Assembly: GCF_000720255.1 (NCBI RefSeq) | Contig: NZ_JOJE01000014.1 | Location: 62,001 to 126,000, forward strand | Source of the DNA: Streptomyces griseus subsp. griseus | GTDB lineage: Bacteria; Actinomycetota; Actinomycetes; Streptomycetales; Streptomycetaceae | Direction of reading: 5' to 3' | DNA length: 64,000 nucleotides | Shown here: positions 50,967 through 60,158 of the stretch, one piece after another | How the letters are laid out: each line of letters opens with the position of its first letter | Numbering within the stretch: the stretch's first letter is position 1 | Program-made: the position numbers and the translations under genes | The notes under the pieces: generated by a model | Seen by the model: only the letters and a program-made list of their open reading frames with translations | Told to the model about the DNA's origin: nothing | Databases searched by the model: none

Positions 50967-52784
50967 TCAGCCCAGTGCCCGGTCCAGGTTGAACGCGGCA
51001 CTGATGAGGGCCAGATGGGTGAAGGCCTGGGGGAAATTGCCCTGTTGCTCACCACGGTGGCTGATCTCCTCGGCGTACAGGCCGAGATGGTTGGCGTAGG
51101 TGAGCATCTTCTCGAAGGCCAGGCGCGCCTCGTCCACCCGGCCCGCGTGCACGAGCGCCTCGACGAACCAGAACGAGCAGATGGAGAACGTGCCCTCGTC
51201 GCCGCGCAACCCGTCCGGACTCGCCGCCGGGTCGTAGCGGTACACCAGCGAGTCGGACACCAATTCCTCGGTGAGCGCGTCCAGCGTGGACAGCCACTTG
51301 GGATCAGTGGGCGCGATGAACTTGCTCAGCGGCATCATGAGCAGGGCCGCGTCGAGCACATCGCCGTCCTCGTGCTGCACGAAGGCCCCGCGCCGCTCGG
51401 ACCAGCCCCGGGTCATGATCCGCCGGTAGATCGTGTCCCGGCACTCCCGCCAGCGCACCAGGTCGGCGGGCAGGCCGCGCCGGTTCGCCATCCGGATGGC
51501 CCGCTCGATGGCCACCCAGCACATCAGGCGCGAGTACAGGAAGTTCTTGCGGCCACCCCGCGTCTCCCAGATGCCCTCGTCGGGCTGGTCCCAGTGCGCG
51601 CACACCCAGTCGACCAACGCGCACACGTCGTCCCACTGGCCGCTGGAGATGGGCTGCGCCCACTTGTCGTAGAGGTAGATGGAGTCGATGAGCGCGCCGT
51701 AGATGTCGAGCTGGAGCTGATCGGCGGCCGCGTTGCCGACCCGTACCGGCGCGGACCCGACGTGCCCCTCCAGATGGGCAAGTTCGCGCTCGGGCAGATC
51801 GGCGCGGCCGTCGATGCCGTACATGATCTGCAGCGGTCCGGAGGCCTTGCCGTCACCCGGACTGATGTGCCGGGTCACGAACCGCATGAACGCCTCGGCC
51901 TCGCCGCTGAACCCCAGCCGCAGCAGCGCGTAGACACAGAACGCGGCGTCGCGCACCCACAGGTACCGGTAGTCCCAGTTGCGGTCGCCGCCGAACGTCT
52001 CGGGCAGACTCGTCGTGGGCGCCGCCACGATCGCGCCCGTGGGCGCGTAGGTGAGCAGCTTCAGCGTGAGCGCCGAGCGGTGCACCATCTCCCGCCAGCG
52101 GCCACGGTACTTGGACGCGGACAGCCAGTGCCGCCAGTACGCCACCGTCGCGGAGAACTGCTCGTCCGCCTCCGTCCGCGCGCATCGGCGCGGCGACACC
52201 TCACCGCCGACCTGGTCCAGCGCGAACACCGTCGACTCGCCCTCGGCCAGCTTGAACTCCGCCCGCACGTCCGGCCCTTCGGCCTCCAGCGGAACGGTCG
52301 CGGTGAGAGCCAGCGACAGTTCGCCGGAGTCGAAGACCGCCACGTCACCGACGAAGCGCAGGGTGTGCTCCCGGGCGCCGTAGTCGAACCGCGGCGCCAC
52401 CCGTGCCCGGAACGGCAGCGAACCGCGCACGCACACCAAGCGCCGGATCAGCCGATGCCGCTCGGCCTCCGCCGCACCGCCGCCGGCCGGCATGAAGTCC
52501 TGCACCTCGCCGACCCCGTCATCGGTGAAGAAGCGGGTGATCAGGACGTTGGTGTCGGGGAAGTAGAACTGCTTCGTCCGCGCCGGCCCGACCGCCGTCA
52601 GCTCGAAGGACCCGCCGCGCTCCGCGTCCAGGATCGAACCGAAGACGCTGGGGGCGTCGAAGGACGGGCAGCAGTACCAGTCGATCGTGCCGTCGGTGCC
52701 CACCAGGGCCACACTGCGAAGATCACCGATCAGCCCGTGCTCGGAGATCGGCAGATAGCGACCGCCCCCCGACCTCTCCGTCAT
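50967..52784 (-). CDS. glycoside hydrolase family 15 protein (glucoamylase/trehalase-like)
   Basis: A 605-residue cytoplasmic enzyme, no signal peptide. The N-terminal beta domain starts PISEHGLIGDLRSVALVG and has TIDWYCCPSFDAPS. The (alpha/alpha)6 barrel shows FGGDRNWDYRYLWVRDAAF and the acid Glu in DEGIWETRGGRKNFLYS. In actinobacteria several GH15 enzymes of this shape are trehalases, so trehalose or an alpha-glucan is the likely substrate. ATG 52784 follows GGGAGGCTGCC. Convergent with levansucrase. Confidence 0.92.
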   Translation of the reverse strand: MTERSGGGRYLPISEHGLIGDLRSVALVGTDGTIDWYCCPSFDAPSVFGSILDAERGGSFELTAVGPARTKQFYFPDTNVLITRFFTDDGVGEVQDFMPAGGGAAEAERHRLIRRLVCVRGSLPFRARVAPRFDYGAREHTLRFVGDVAVFDSGELSLALTATVPLEAEGPDVRAEFKLAEGESTVFALDQVGGEVSPRRCARTEADEQFSATVAYWRHWLSASKYRGRWREMVHRSALTLKLLTYAPTGAIVAAPTTSLPETFGGDRNWDYRYLWVRDAAFCVYALLRLGFSGEAEAFMRFVTRHISPGDGKASGPLQIMYGIDGRADLPERELAHLEGHVGSAPVRVGNAAADQLQLDIYGALIDSIYLYDKWAQPISSGQWDDVCALVDWVCAHWDQPDEGIWETRGGRKNFLYSRLMCWVAIERAIRMANRRGLPADLVRWRECRDTIYRRIMTRGWSERRGAFVQHEDGDVLDAALLMMPLSKFIAPTDPKWLSTLDALTEELVSDSLVYRYDPAASPDGLRGDEGTFSICSFWFVEALVHAGRVDEARLAFEKMLTYANHLGLYAEEISHRGEQQGNFPQAFTHLALISAAFNLDRALG

Positions 52785-52869
52785 GGCAGCCTCCCTGGGG
52801 TCGGCCCGCGCAGCGCAATTTCCAGCTTAGGTGGAATCGACCAGGTGGGCCCGGGCGAGGAGCGTGATG

Positions 52870-53655
52870 TCAGACGGTCACGACCCGCACGCCCGCCTCC
52901 TCGAACGCCCGCACCGTCTCCGTCCCGGCCGCCGAGTCCGTGACCAGCGTGTCCACCGACTCCGTCGCGCAGATCCGGGCGAACGCCCGCCGGCCCAGCT
53001 TGCTGGAGTCCGCGGCGACGACGACCCGCTCGGCGCGCTCGCACAGCAGCCGGTTGATCGCGGCCTCCTCCTCGTCGTGCGCGGCGGCGCCGTGCGTGAC
53101 GTCGAGGGAGACCACCCCGAGCACCGCCACGTCGAGTGTGATCTGCCCCAGCACACCGTCCGCGAGTGGCCCGACCAGCTCGTACGACTGCGCCCGCGCC
53201 ACCCCGCCGGTCACCACGATCTTGAACTGGGGCCGCACGGCCAGCTCGTTGGCGATGTTGAGCGCGTTGGTGACGACCGTCAGCGCGGGCGAACCGGAGG
53301 TCAGATCACCGCGCACGGCCAGGGCCCGCGCCACCTCGGTCGTGGTCGTCCCGCCGGTCAGCCCGACCGCCTCGCCGGGCGCGATCAGATCCGCCACCGC
53401 CTTGGCGATGCGCTGCTTCTCGGAGGCGCGGCGGGCCGTCTTGTACCGCAGCGGCAGCTCGTACGACACCCCGTGCACGACCGCGCCACCCCGTGTGCGC
53501 ACCAGCATCTGCTGCTCGGCGAGCTGGTCGAAGTCACGCCGGATCGTCGCGGCCGATACCGACAGCTCGGCCGCCGCCTCCTCGACGTCCAGCCGGCCGC
53601 GCTCGACGAGCACCTCCAGCAGCGCCTTCCACCGGGCGTCGCGCGACATCCGCAC
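52870..53655 (-). CDS. DeoR/GlpR-family sugar regulator
   Basis: A 261-residue repressor. The DeoR HTH is LDVEEAAAELSVSAATIRRD then FDQLAEQQMLVRTRGGAVVH. The sugar-phosphate-binding domain has AVGLTGGTTTTEVARAL, VVTGGVAR and VAADSSKLGRRAF with the conserved D-x-S-K. It is divergent from the SIS/aldolase operon, across an operator-bearing 115-base region, and so very likely controls that operon. ATG 53655 or 53649. Confidence 0.93.
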   Translation of the reverse strand: MRMSRDARWKALLEVLVERGRLDVEEAAAELSVSAATIRRDFDQLAEQQMLVRTRGGAVVHGVSYELPLRYKTARRASEKQRIAKAVADLIAPGEAVGLTGGTTTTEVARALAVRGDLTSGSPALTVVTNALNIANELAVRPQFKIVVTGGVARAQSYELVGPLADGVLGQITLDVAVLGVVSLDVTHGAAAHDEEEAAINRLLCERAERVVVAADSSKLGRRAFARICATESVDTLVTDSAAGTETVRAFEEAGVRVVTV

Positions 53656-53710
53656 CCTCCGTTCACCGACCTCCCGGCGACCCTAGCGCACACTTTCCCT
53701 CTTCGAATGC

Positions 53711-53756
53711 TTGATCGTGCTCGAAAGTGCGTTGTATCTTGCAGGAAAAATCAAGC
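53711..53756 (+). promoter_or_regulatory. promoter of the SIS/aldolase operon with flanking inverted repeat
   Basis: TTGATC (53711-53716) and TATCTT (53735-53740) with 18-base spacing form the promoter. GCTTGAT at 53709-53715 and ATCAAGC at 53750-53756 are a 7-bp inverted repeat bracketing it, so a bound DeoR repressor could loop across it. Predicted transcription start is near 53747. Confidence 0.55.
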
Positions 53757-53770
53757 GGGAGGGTGTCGGC

Positions 53771-54664
53771 ATGAGCCATGTCGAGGACGAGCTGAACAGC
53801 CAGCCCGAGTGCTGGGCGCGCGCCGCCACACAGGCGAAGGAGTGCGGCGGCCTGCTGCCGGTGCCGGGGGAGCGTGTCGCGGTGGTCGGCTGCGGCACCT
53901 CGTACTTCATGGCGCAGGCCGTGGCCGCGCTGCGCGAGGGGGCGGGCCAAGGGGAGACGGACGCCTTCGCCGCCTCGGAGTTCCCCCACGGCCGGACCTA
54001 CGACCGGGTCGTCGCCCTCACCCGCTCCGGCACCACCACCGAGGTCATCGACCTGCTGGAGCGCCTGAAGGGCCGCAGCCGCACGACCGCCCTCACCGCC
54101 GACCCGCACACCCCCGTGATGACGGCCGCCGACGACGTGGTCGTCCTCGACTACGCGGACGAACGCTCCGTCGTCCAGACCAGGTTCGCCACCACGGCGC
54201 TCACCCTGCTCCGCGCCCGCCTGGGGCTGCACTCCGAAGCCGTCGTCGCCGACGCCCGCACCGCACTGGACGCGGAACTGCCCCAAGGGCTGGTGGAGTG
54301 CGCCCAGTTCACCTTCCTCGGACGCGGCTGGACCGTGGGCCTCGCCCACGAGGCCGCGCTGAAGACCCGCGAGGCGTCGCAGTCCTGGGCCGAGTCCTAC
54401 CCGGCGATGGAGTACCGGCACGGCCCCATCAGTGTCACCACCACCAAAACGGCCACCTGGATGTTCGGCACGGCGCCGGAAGGGCTGGCCCGACAGGTCG
54501 GCGAGACGGGCGCGTTGTGGATCGAGGGCGGCCTCGACCCGCTCGCCGAACTGGTCCGCGCCCAGCGGCTCGCCGTGGCCGTCGCCGAGTCCCGCGGTCT
54601 GGACCCCGACCGGCCGCGCCACCTCACCCGCTCGGTGATCCTCACCCCCTCACCGGCTCGCTGA
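53771..54664 (+). CDS. SIS-domain sugar isomerase/deaminase (AgaS/GlmS-like)
   Basis: A 297-residue protein with two SIS folds. VVGCGTSYFMAQAVAAL and LTRSGTTTEVIDLL are phosphate-sugar loops in the first. The second has GLAHEAALKTREASQSWAES and YPAMEYRHGPIS, as in GlmS isomerase and AgaS-type amino-sugar deaminases/isomerases. It probably converts an amino-sugar or ketose phosphate for the aldolase encoded next. ATG 53771 follows GGGAGGG; an earlier frame at 53711 is inside the promoter. Confidence 0.9.
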   Translation: MSHVEDELNSQPECWARAATQAKECGGLLPVPGERVAVVGCGTSYFMAQAVAALREGAGQGETDAFAASEFPHGRTYDRVVALTRSGTTTEVIDLLERLKGRSRTTALTADPHTPVMTAADDVVVLDYADERSVVQTRFATTALTLLRARLGLHSEAVVADARTALDAELPQGLVECAQFTFLGRGWTVGLAHEAALKTREASQSWAESYPAMEYRHGPISVTTTKTATWMFGTAPEGLARQVGETGALWIEGGLDPLAELVRAQRLAVAVAESRGLDPDRPRHLTRSVILTPSPAR

Positions 54665-54698
54665 TCCTCGCCCCCCTGACCCCGAGGAAGGACCGGCC

Positions 54699-55547
54699 GT
54701 GCCCCTCACCACCACCGGCGAGCTCGTCACCGGCGCCGCCGCGGCCCGCTCCGCCGTCGCCGCCTTCAATGTCGTCACCCTGGAACACGTCGAGGCCGTC
54801 ATCACCGGAGCCGAGTCCGTGGCATCGCCCGTCGTGCTCCAAGTCAGCGAGAACGCGGTGAAGTTCCACCACGGACGCCTGCTGCCCCTTGCCCGCGCCG
54901 CCGTGGCCGCCGCCGAACAGGCCGGTGTCCCCGTCGCGTTGCACCTGGACCACGTACAGAGCGACGCCCTGCTGCACCAGGCCGCGGACGCCGGCTTCGG
55001 CTCCGTGATGTACGACGCCTCCCGTCTGCCGTACGCCGAGAACCTCGCCGCGACCCAGGCCGCCGCCGACTGGGCACACGGTCAAAATCTTTGGATCGAG
55101 GCGGAGTTGGGAGAAGTCGGCGGGAAGGACGGCCGGCCGCCGCCCGACCCGCACGCCCCCGGGGCCCGTACCGACCCGGCGGCCGCCCGGGCCTTTGTCG
55201 CGGACTCGGGGGTCGACGCCCTCGCCGTGGCCGTCGGCAGCGTGCACGCCATGACGACCCGCACCGCCACCCTGGACCACGCCCTCCTCGAGCGTCTCTC
55301 CGCCGCGCTCGACGTCCCCCTCGTCCTGCATGGCTCCTCGGGCCTGCCGGACGCCGAGCTGTCCGCAGCCGTCGCCGGCGGCATCACCAAGGTCAACATC
55401 GGCACCGCCCTCAACCTCGCCCTCACCGGCGCGGTGCGGGAGTTCCTGCACACGCATCCCGAGGCGGTCGATCCGCGCAAGTACCTCACAGCGGGGCGGG
55501 AGGAGATGGCACGCACGGTGGCGGGACTCATCCGGGCGCTGCGCTGA
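54699..55547 (+). CDS. class II fructose/tagatose-bisphosphate aldolase (KbaY/GatY type)
   Basis: A 282-residue zinc aldolase. Ligands and catalytic parts are LHLDHVQSDALL, FGSVMYDASRLPYAENL, WIEAELGEVGGKDG, AVGSVHAM and LVLHGSSGLPDAEL, then ITKVNIGTALNLAL for the phosphate. It would split a ketose-1,6-bisphosphate into DHAP and an aldehyde phosphate. GTG 54699 follows GAGGAAGGACC, 34 bases after the isomerase gene. With DeoR it makes a compact amino-sugar or tagatose-type catabolic unit. Confidence 0.91.
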   Translation: MPLTTTGELVTGAAAARSAVAAFNVVTLEHVEAVITGAESVASPVVLQVSENAVKFHHGRLLPLARAAVAAAEQAGVPVALHLDHVQSDALLHQAADAGFGSVMYDASRLPYAENLAATQAAADWAHGQNLWIEAELGEVGGKDGRPPPDPHAPGARTDPAAARAFVADSGVDALAVAVGSVHAMTTRTATLDHALLERLSAALDVPLVLHGSSGLPDAELSAAVAGGITKVNIGTALNLALTGAVREFLHTHPEAVDPRKYLTAGREEMARTVAGLIRALR

Positions 55548-55593
55548 ACACCGGAACGCGGCTGTCCGACCCGACCCCGCCGCGGGGCTCCGC

Positions 55594-56742
55594 TCACCCC
55601 CGTTTGACGGCCTTGACCACCACGAACTTGGGGTCGCTCGCCACCAGATGGCTGTTGCCGAAGAGCTTGCGGAGCTTGACGTGGTAGCCGAGGTGCCGGT
55701 TGCCCACCACCCACAGCTCGCCGCCCGGCCGTAGCGCCCGCCGCGCCCCGGTGAACATCCGCCACGCCGTCGCGTCCGTCGTCGCCTGATGGGAATGGAA
55801 CGGGGGGTTGTTGAGCACCACGTCCACGCTCCCGGACGGCACCCCGTCGAGCCCGTCCCCGACCCGGAACTCGGCGTGCCCGGCAGCCCCGTTCGCCTTG
55901 TACGTCGCCTCCGCCGACGCCACGGCCTGGAACGACTCGTCGGTGAACAGCACCTCGGCCTCGGGGTTGGCGAGCGCCACCGCCGTCCCCACGATGCCGT
56001 TGCCGCACCCCAGGTCCACCACCCGGCGCGGCCCGCGCGTCCCGGGCAGGTGCCGCAGGAAGAACCGGGTGCCGATGTCGAGGCGGTCGGCGCAGAACAC
56101 GCCCGCGTGGTTGACGACGGTCCGCCCGGAGACGAGGCCGGCATCGCCCGGCAGTGCGTAGCTGTACGGCCAGGGGTTGGCGGTCCGCGTCAGCGCGGGG
56201 TCCGGCGTGCAGAAGATCAACCGGGCCTTCTTCTCGGCGAGCGAGGTGCGGGTGGGGCCGAGGACGCGCTCGAACAGCGTCAGCGTCGAGGTGTGGATCT
56301 CCTTCACCATGCCGGTGCCGACGACGACCGTGCCCGCGTGCACCGAGGGCGCCAGCCGCAGCAACTGGTCCTCGAGCAGCGCCAGACTCTTCGGCACCCG
56401 TACCAGAAGGACGTCCACCCGCCCGGGCGGCGGGTCCTGGGTGGTGAGCAGCCGTACGGCACCGGCTTCGACGCCGTTGCGTACGAGGTTCGCCCGGGTC
56501 GCCTCCCGCGTGAGGAAGGAGTCGGTGATCTGCGTCGGGCGGTGCGCCGCGAGCGCCGTGACCAGCGCGCCCCAGCGGTCCCCGACGGCCACCACCGTGC
56601 CGTGCAGCGGGACCTCCCGCTCCGCGAGATGCCTGAGGAGGTAGTCGTCGGAGGCGTCCCAGGCGCGCAGCCTGTCGCGCGGGTCCTCGGGGAAGCGGGT
56701 CAGCGCGACCTCGCCCCACGGCGTCGTCATACGGTCGTCCAT
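55594..56742 (-). CDS. RsmC/RlmG-type class I methyltransferase
   Basis: A 382-residue two-domain methyltransferase. The N-terminal half is a degenerate RsmC-like domain (VGDRWGALVTALAA). The C-terminal half binds SAM: RVVDLGCGNGIVGTAVAL, EVLFTDESFQAV and the base-flipping NNPPFHSH of N2-guanine rRNA methyltransferases. It likely modifies G in rRNA. ATG 56742; ATG 56730 is an internal alternative. It faces away from alkB across 64 bases. Confidence 0.92.
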   Translation of the reverse strand: MDDRMTTPWGEVALTRFPEDPRDRLRAWDASDDYLLRHLAEREVPLHGTVVAVGDRWGALVTALAAHRPTQITDSFLTREATRANLVRNGVEAGAVRLLTTQDPPPGRVDVLLVRVPKSLALLEDQLLRLAPSVHAGTVVVGTGMVKEIHTSTLTLFERVLGPTRTSLAEKKARLIFCTPDPALTRTANPWPYSYALPGDAGLVSGRTVVNHAGVFCADRLDIGTRFFLRHLPGTRGPRRVVDLGCGNGIVGTAVALANPEAEVLFTDESFQAVASAEATYKANGAAGHAEFRVGDGLDGVPSGSVDVVLNNPPFHSHQATTDATAWRMFTGARRALRPGGELWVVGNRHLGYHVKLRKLFGNSHLVASDPKFVVVKAVKRG

Positions 56743-56806
56743 CGTGCGTCAAGGCTAACCGAGCAGCAGCTCAGGGCCTGGTGGGCCGGTGAGGGAGGAT
56801 GGGGCC

Positions 56807-57475
56807 ATGGACACCTTCGACCCCGAGCTGTTCCCCAGGCAGCGGGAGGAGGTCGCTCCGGGCGCGGTGCACGTACCGGACTGGCTGGACGCCGGGCGCC
56901 AGCGGGAGCTGCTGGCGGCCTGCCGTGCGTGGGCCCGCCCCCCGGCCGGCCTGCGCACGGTCCGCACACCCGGCGGCGGCACCATGACCGCCCGCCAGGT
57001 CTGCCTGGGCTGGCACTGGTACCCGTACGCCTACGCCCGTACGGTCGTCGACGGTGACCAAGCGCCGGTGAAACCCTTCCCGTACTGGCTCGGCGAGCTG
57101 GGCCGCCGCGCGGTCACCGACGCGCTCGGACCGGGGTCGGCCACGGCGGCGTACGACATCGCGCTGATGAACTTCTATGACGGCGACGCGCGCATGGGCA
57201 TGCACCGCGACAGCGAAGAGCAGTCCGAAGCCCCGGTGGTCTCACTGAGCCTCGGCGACACGTGCGTCTTCCGCTTCGGCAACACCCGGACCCGGTCCCG
57301 GCCCTACACGGACGTCGAGCTGCGCAGCGGTGACCTGTTCGTGTTCGGCGGTCCGTCGCGGCTCGCGTACCACGGGGTGCCACGGGTGCTCCCCGGCACC
57401 GCGCCGGTTTGGCTGGGCCTGACCGGACGCCTCAACATCACGCTGCGGGTGAGCGGCTTCCCCGACGCCCGCTGA
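56807..57475 (+). CDS. AlkB-like alpha-ketoglutarate-dependent dioxygenase
   Basis: A 222-residue Fe(II)/2-oxoglutarate oxygenase. MNFYDGDARMGMHRDSEE supplies His133 and Asp135, YHGVPRV the distal His189, and RLNITLRVSG the 2-oxoglutarate Arg208 and substrate Arg214. Length is typical of DNA-repair AlkB, which demethylates 1-meA and 3-meC. ATG 56807 follows GGGAGGATGGGG. It is 50 bases before the ROK regulator. Confidence 0.93.
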   Translation: MDTFDPELFPRQREEVAPGAVHVPDWLDAGRQRELLAACRAWARPPAGLRTVRTPGGGTMTARQVCLGWHWYPYAYARTVVDGDQAPVKPFPYWLGELGRRAVTDALGPGSATAAYDIALMNFYDGDARMGMHRDSEEQSEAPVVSLSLGDTCVFRFGNTRTRSRPYTDVELRSGDLFVFGGPSRLAYHGVPRVLPGTAPVWLGLTGRLNITLRVSGFPDAR

Positions 57476-57509
57476 GGAACGGATCAGACGCCATCCCAGG
57501 AACGGATCA
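57475..57509. repeat. 12-bp direct repeat before the ROK regulator
   Basis: AGGAACGGATCA at 57475-57486 and again at 57498-57509, one copy every 23 bases. Placed at the end of alkB and just upstream of the ROK regulator start. Confidence 0.6.
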
Positions 57510-57525
57510 TGGGAGACTCCCCCTC

Positions 57526-58770
57526 ATGAGCGGCAAGGCGGACCCCCGGTCGACGGGGGAAGGGACCACCTCGAGGACGCGGTTGGACCGGGGGCGCGGT
57601 GTGCTCGGGCCCGCGCTGGCCCTCGTCCACACCGGTCGGGCGCCCACCCGTGCCGTGCTCACCGCGGAGCTCGGGGTGACCCGGGCGACGGCGGGCGCGG
57701 TCGCCGCGGAGCTGGAGGCGCTCGGGCTGATCCGGGTCGACGCGCGGCCCGGTGCCGCCGCCGGATCCCAGGGCCGGCCCTCGCACCGGCTCTCCCTCGC
57801 CGAGGACGGTCCCGTCGCGCTGGCCGCCCAGGTGCACGCCGATGGATTCCGGGCCGCGCTGGTCGGGCTCGGCGGCCGGATCGTCGCGACGGCGCCCGGC
57901 TGCGAGACCGTCGACGCGGACCCGGCGAAGGTGCTCGGTTCCGTCGTCGACGCGGGCGCCGAACTGCTGCGGGAGACAGGGCGCCGTTGCGTGGGCGCCG
58001 GGCTGGCCGTGCCCTCCGCCGTCGCCGAACCGGAGGGCCTGGCGCTCAACCCCCTGCATCTGGCCTGGCCGGCCGGGGCAGCGGTGCGGGACACCTTCGC
58101 CGAGCGGGTCCGCGCGGCGGGCATCACCGGCCCCGCCTTCGCTGCGAACGACGTCAACCTCGCCGCGCTCGCCGAACACCGCCACGGTGCCGGACGTGGG
58201 GCCCGGGACCTGCTGTGCGTGGCCACCGGACACCGCGGGGTCGGCGGTGCGCTGGTGCTCGACGGGCGTCTGCACACCGGCAGTTCGGGTCTCGCCCTCG
58301 AAGTCGGTCACCTCACCGTCAACCCCGAGGGCCGCCCCTGCCACTGCGGCAGCCGTGGCTGCCTCGACGTCGAGGCCGACCCGCTCGCCCTGCTGACGAC
58401 GGCGGGACGGGCGCCGGGACCCGAGGTGTCCCTGCTCCAGCAGGGCATGGACCTGCTCCGCCACGAGTACGACGACCCCGCCGTCCGCACCGCCGCCGAG
58501 ACGCTGATCGACCGACTGGGCCTGGGCCTCGCGGGCCTGGTGAACATCCTCAACCCCGACCGCATCATCCTCGGCGGCCTGCACCGTACCCTCCTTGACA
58601 CCGACCCCGAGCGCCTGCGCGCGGTCGTCGCCGACCGCAGCCTGTGGGGTCAGAGCGGCGGCGTCCCCATCCTCGCCTGCACCCTCGACCACAACAGCCT
58701 CGTGGGTGCGGCGGAACTGGCCTGGCAGCCAGTACTGGACGATCCGCTCACCGCCCTGACCGGGAGCTGA
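57526..58770 (+). CDS. ROK-family transcriptional regulator
   Basis: A 414-residue ROK protein with an N-terminal winged HTH (APTRAVLTAELGVTRATAGA then VAAELEALGLIRVD). The kinase-like part has AANDVNLAALAEHRHG, the GHLTVNPEGRPCHCGSRGCL zinc site (CxCGxxGC), and LVNILNPDRIILGG. It likely represses sugar genes. ATG 57526 follows GGGAGACTCC. A 12-bp direct repeat upstream may be a self-operator. Convergent with the SDR gene, 10 bases apart. Confidence 0.92.
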   Translation: MSGKADPRSTGEGTTSRTRLDRGRGVLGPALALVHTGRAPTRAVLTAELGVTRATAGAVAAELEALGLIRVDARPGAAAGSQGRPSHRLSLAEDGPVALAAQVHADGFRAALVGLGGRIVATAPGCETVDADPAKVLGSVVDAGAELLRETGRRCVGAGLAVPSAVAEPEGLALNPLHLAWPAGAAVRDTFAERVRAAGITGPAFAANDVNLAALAEHRHGAGRGARDLLCVATGHRGVGGALVLDGRLHTGSSGLALEVGHLTVNPEGRPCHCGSRGCLDVEADPLALLTTAGRAPGPEVSLLQQGMDLLRHEYDDPAVRTAAETLIDRLGLGLAGLVNILNPDRIILGGLHRTLLDTDPERLRAVVADRSLWGQSGGVPILACTLDHNSLVGAAELAWQPVLDDPLTALTGS

Positions 58771-58780
58771 GAACCGCTTT

Positions 58781-59548
58781 CTACAGCGCCGCCCCGCCGT
58801 CGATCACCAAGTCGGCGCCCACGACGGAGGCGGCCGCGTCCGACGCCAGATACAGCACGGCCTCCGCCACCTCCTCCGTCGACGAGACCCTGCCCAGCGG
58901 CGACTGCTCCTTCATCCGGGCGGCGCGGTCCGCCGCCGACTCGCCCGGACGCAACGACATCGCGGTGTCGGACGGGCCGGGGCTGACGGCGTTGATCCGG
59001 ACACCGTCCGCGATGTGGTCGAGCGCCACCCCGTGGGTGAGTGAGCTGACGGCGGCCTTGGTCGCGGCGTAGGCGGCGGTGCCGCGCGCCTGCCGGTGGG
59101 GGCCCAGGTTGGACGAGACGTTGACGATGGCGCCGCCGCCCGGCTGCGTGCGCATCTGCCGCACCTGGGCCCGCAGGGCGAGGAAGACGCCGGTGACGTT
59201 GGTGTCGACCAGGTCCCGCCACTCCTCGTCCGTGAGCTCCGCGAAGGCCCGGCCGCCGCGGAAGACGCCCGCGTTGTTGACCGCCACGTCCAGGGAGCCG
59301 AACTCGTCGACGATCGCCCTGACGAGCGCGTCCACGTCGGCGGCGCGTGCCACGTCGGCCACCCGGGCCACGGCGGTGCCGCCGGCCTCCTCGACGAGAG
59401 CCACGGTCTCCTCCAGCGACTCCCGGGACCGCCCCGCGACGACGACTCGGGCCCCCTCCGCGGCCAACGCGAGGGCGATGGCCCGTCCGATCCCGGAGCC
59501 GCCGCCGGTGACGAGGGCGGAGCGGCCGGGGAAGCGGTGCAGTAACAT
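58781..59548 (-). CDS. SDR-family oxidoreductase
   Basis: A 255-residue classical short-chain dehydrogenase: ALVTGGGSGIGRAIALALAAEG nucleotide motif (the TGxxxGxG turn), NNAG (VAVNNAGVF), Ser in VNVSSNLG and the AYAATKAAVSSL YxxxK pair. VVVAGRSRE after strand two favours NADP. It is 19 bases downstream of a TetR gene on the same strand, so the two form one operon. Substrate unknown. Confidence 0.93.
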   Translation of the reverse strand: MLLHRFPGRSALVTGGGSGIGRAIALALAAEGARVVVAGRSRESLEETVALVEEAGGTAVARVADVARAADVDALVRAIVDEFGSLDVAVNNAGVFRGGRAFAELTDEEWRDLVDTNVTGVFLALRAQVRQMRTQPGGGAIVNVSSNLGPHRQARGTAAYAATKAAVSSLTHGVALDHIADGVRINAVSPGPSDTAMSLRPGESAADRAARMKEQSPLGRVSSTEEVAEAVLYLASDAAASVVGADLVIDGGAAL

Positions 59549-59567
59549 AGGTTCCCTTCCAGAACGG

Positions 59568-60152
59568 TCAGTTCAATATTTCCAGGGCCTGCTCAGCCGC
59601 GTCCCGCACGCGCGCGGGATCCGACGACGCCTTGCCGACCACACGGAGCCCCTGCATCAGCACCAGCAGCATGCGTGCCAGGGCACGGGGATCCCGCTCG
59701 CCCGGCAACTCGCCCTGTGCCTGCGCCCGTACGAGCGACGAGTGCAGGAGCGTCTCCACGTGTTCCCAGGTCAGCTCCACCCGGCGGGCCGCCGCCGGGT
59801 CGTGCGGGGCCAGCTCGGCCGCCGTGTTGGTGACGAAGCAGCCGTTGGCGCGGTCCTCCTCGTCCGCCGCCTCCGCGGCGAACCGCCGCACCAGCGCGCG
59901 TACGGCGGGCAGTGCGGGTCCCGGCTGGGACAGGTCCCGTACGAGTTGCGGGCTCTGCTGTTCCCCGTAGCGGTCCAGCGCCTTGAGGTACAGGTCGTGC
60001 TTGTTGCCGTAGGTGGCGTAGATGCTGGCGCGCCCGATGCCCAGGTGTGCCACGAGGTCCGCCATCGACGTCGCTTCGTAGCCCTGTCGCCAGAACAGCT
60101 CCAGCGCCGACTGCAACACGGCGTCGGGGTCGAACTCCTTGTTCCTGGCCAT
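59568..60152 (-). CDS. TetR-family regulator of the SDR operon
   Basis: A 194-residue TetR repressor: HTH FWRQGYEATSMADLVAHLGI with GRASIYATYGNKHDLYLKAL, and a helical ligand domain. ATG 60152 lies at the expected transcription start, with no Shine-Dalgarno sequence, so the mRNA is probably leaderless. The operator GATCA-N8-TGATC sits inside the promoter spacer, fitting self-repression. It is co-transcribed with the SDR gene. Confidence 0.92.
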   Translation of the reverse strand: MARNKEFDPDAVLQSALELFWRQGYEATSMADLVAHLGIGRASIYATYGNKHDLYLKALDRYGEQQSPQLVRDLSQPGPALPAVRALVRRFAAEAADEEDRANGCFVTNTAAELAPHDPAAARRVELTWEHVETLLHSSLVRAQAQGELPGERDPRALARMLLVLMQGLRVVGKASSDPARVRDAAEQALEILN

Positions 60153-60158
60153 GCCGAG

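Noticed and set aside
51015..52943. 642-codon open frame antisense to the GH15 gene
   Set aside because: The GH15 enzyme motifs on the other strand explain the openness, and no domain is visible in this frame.
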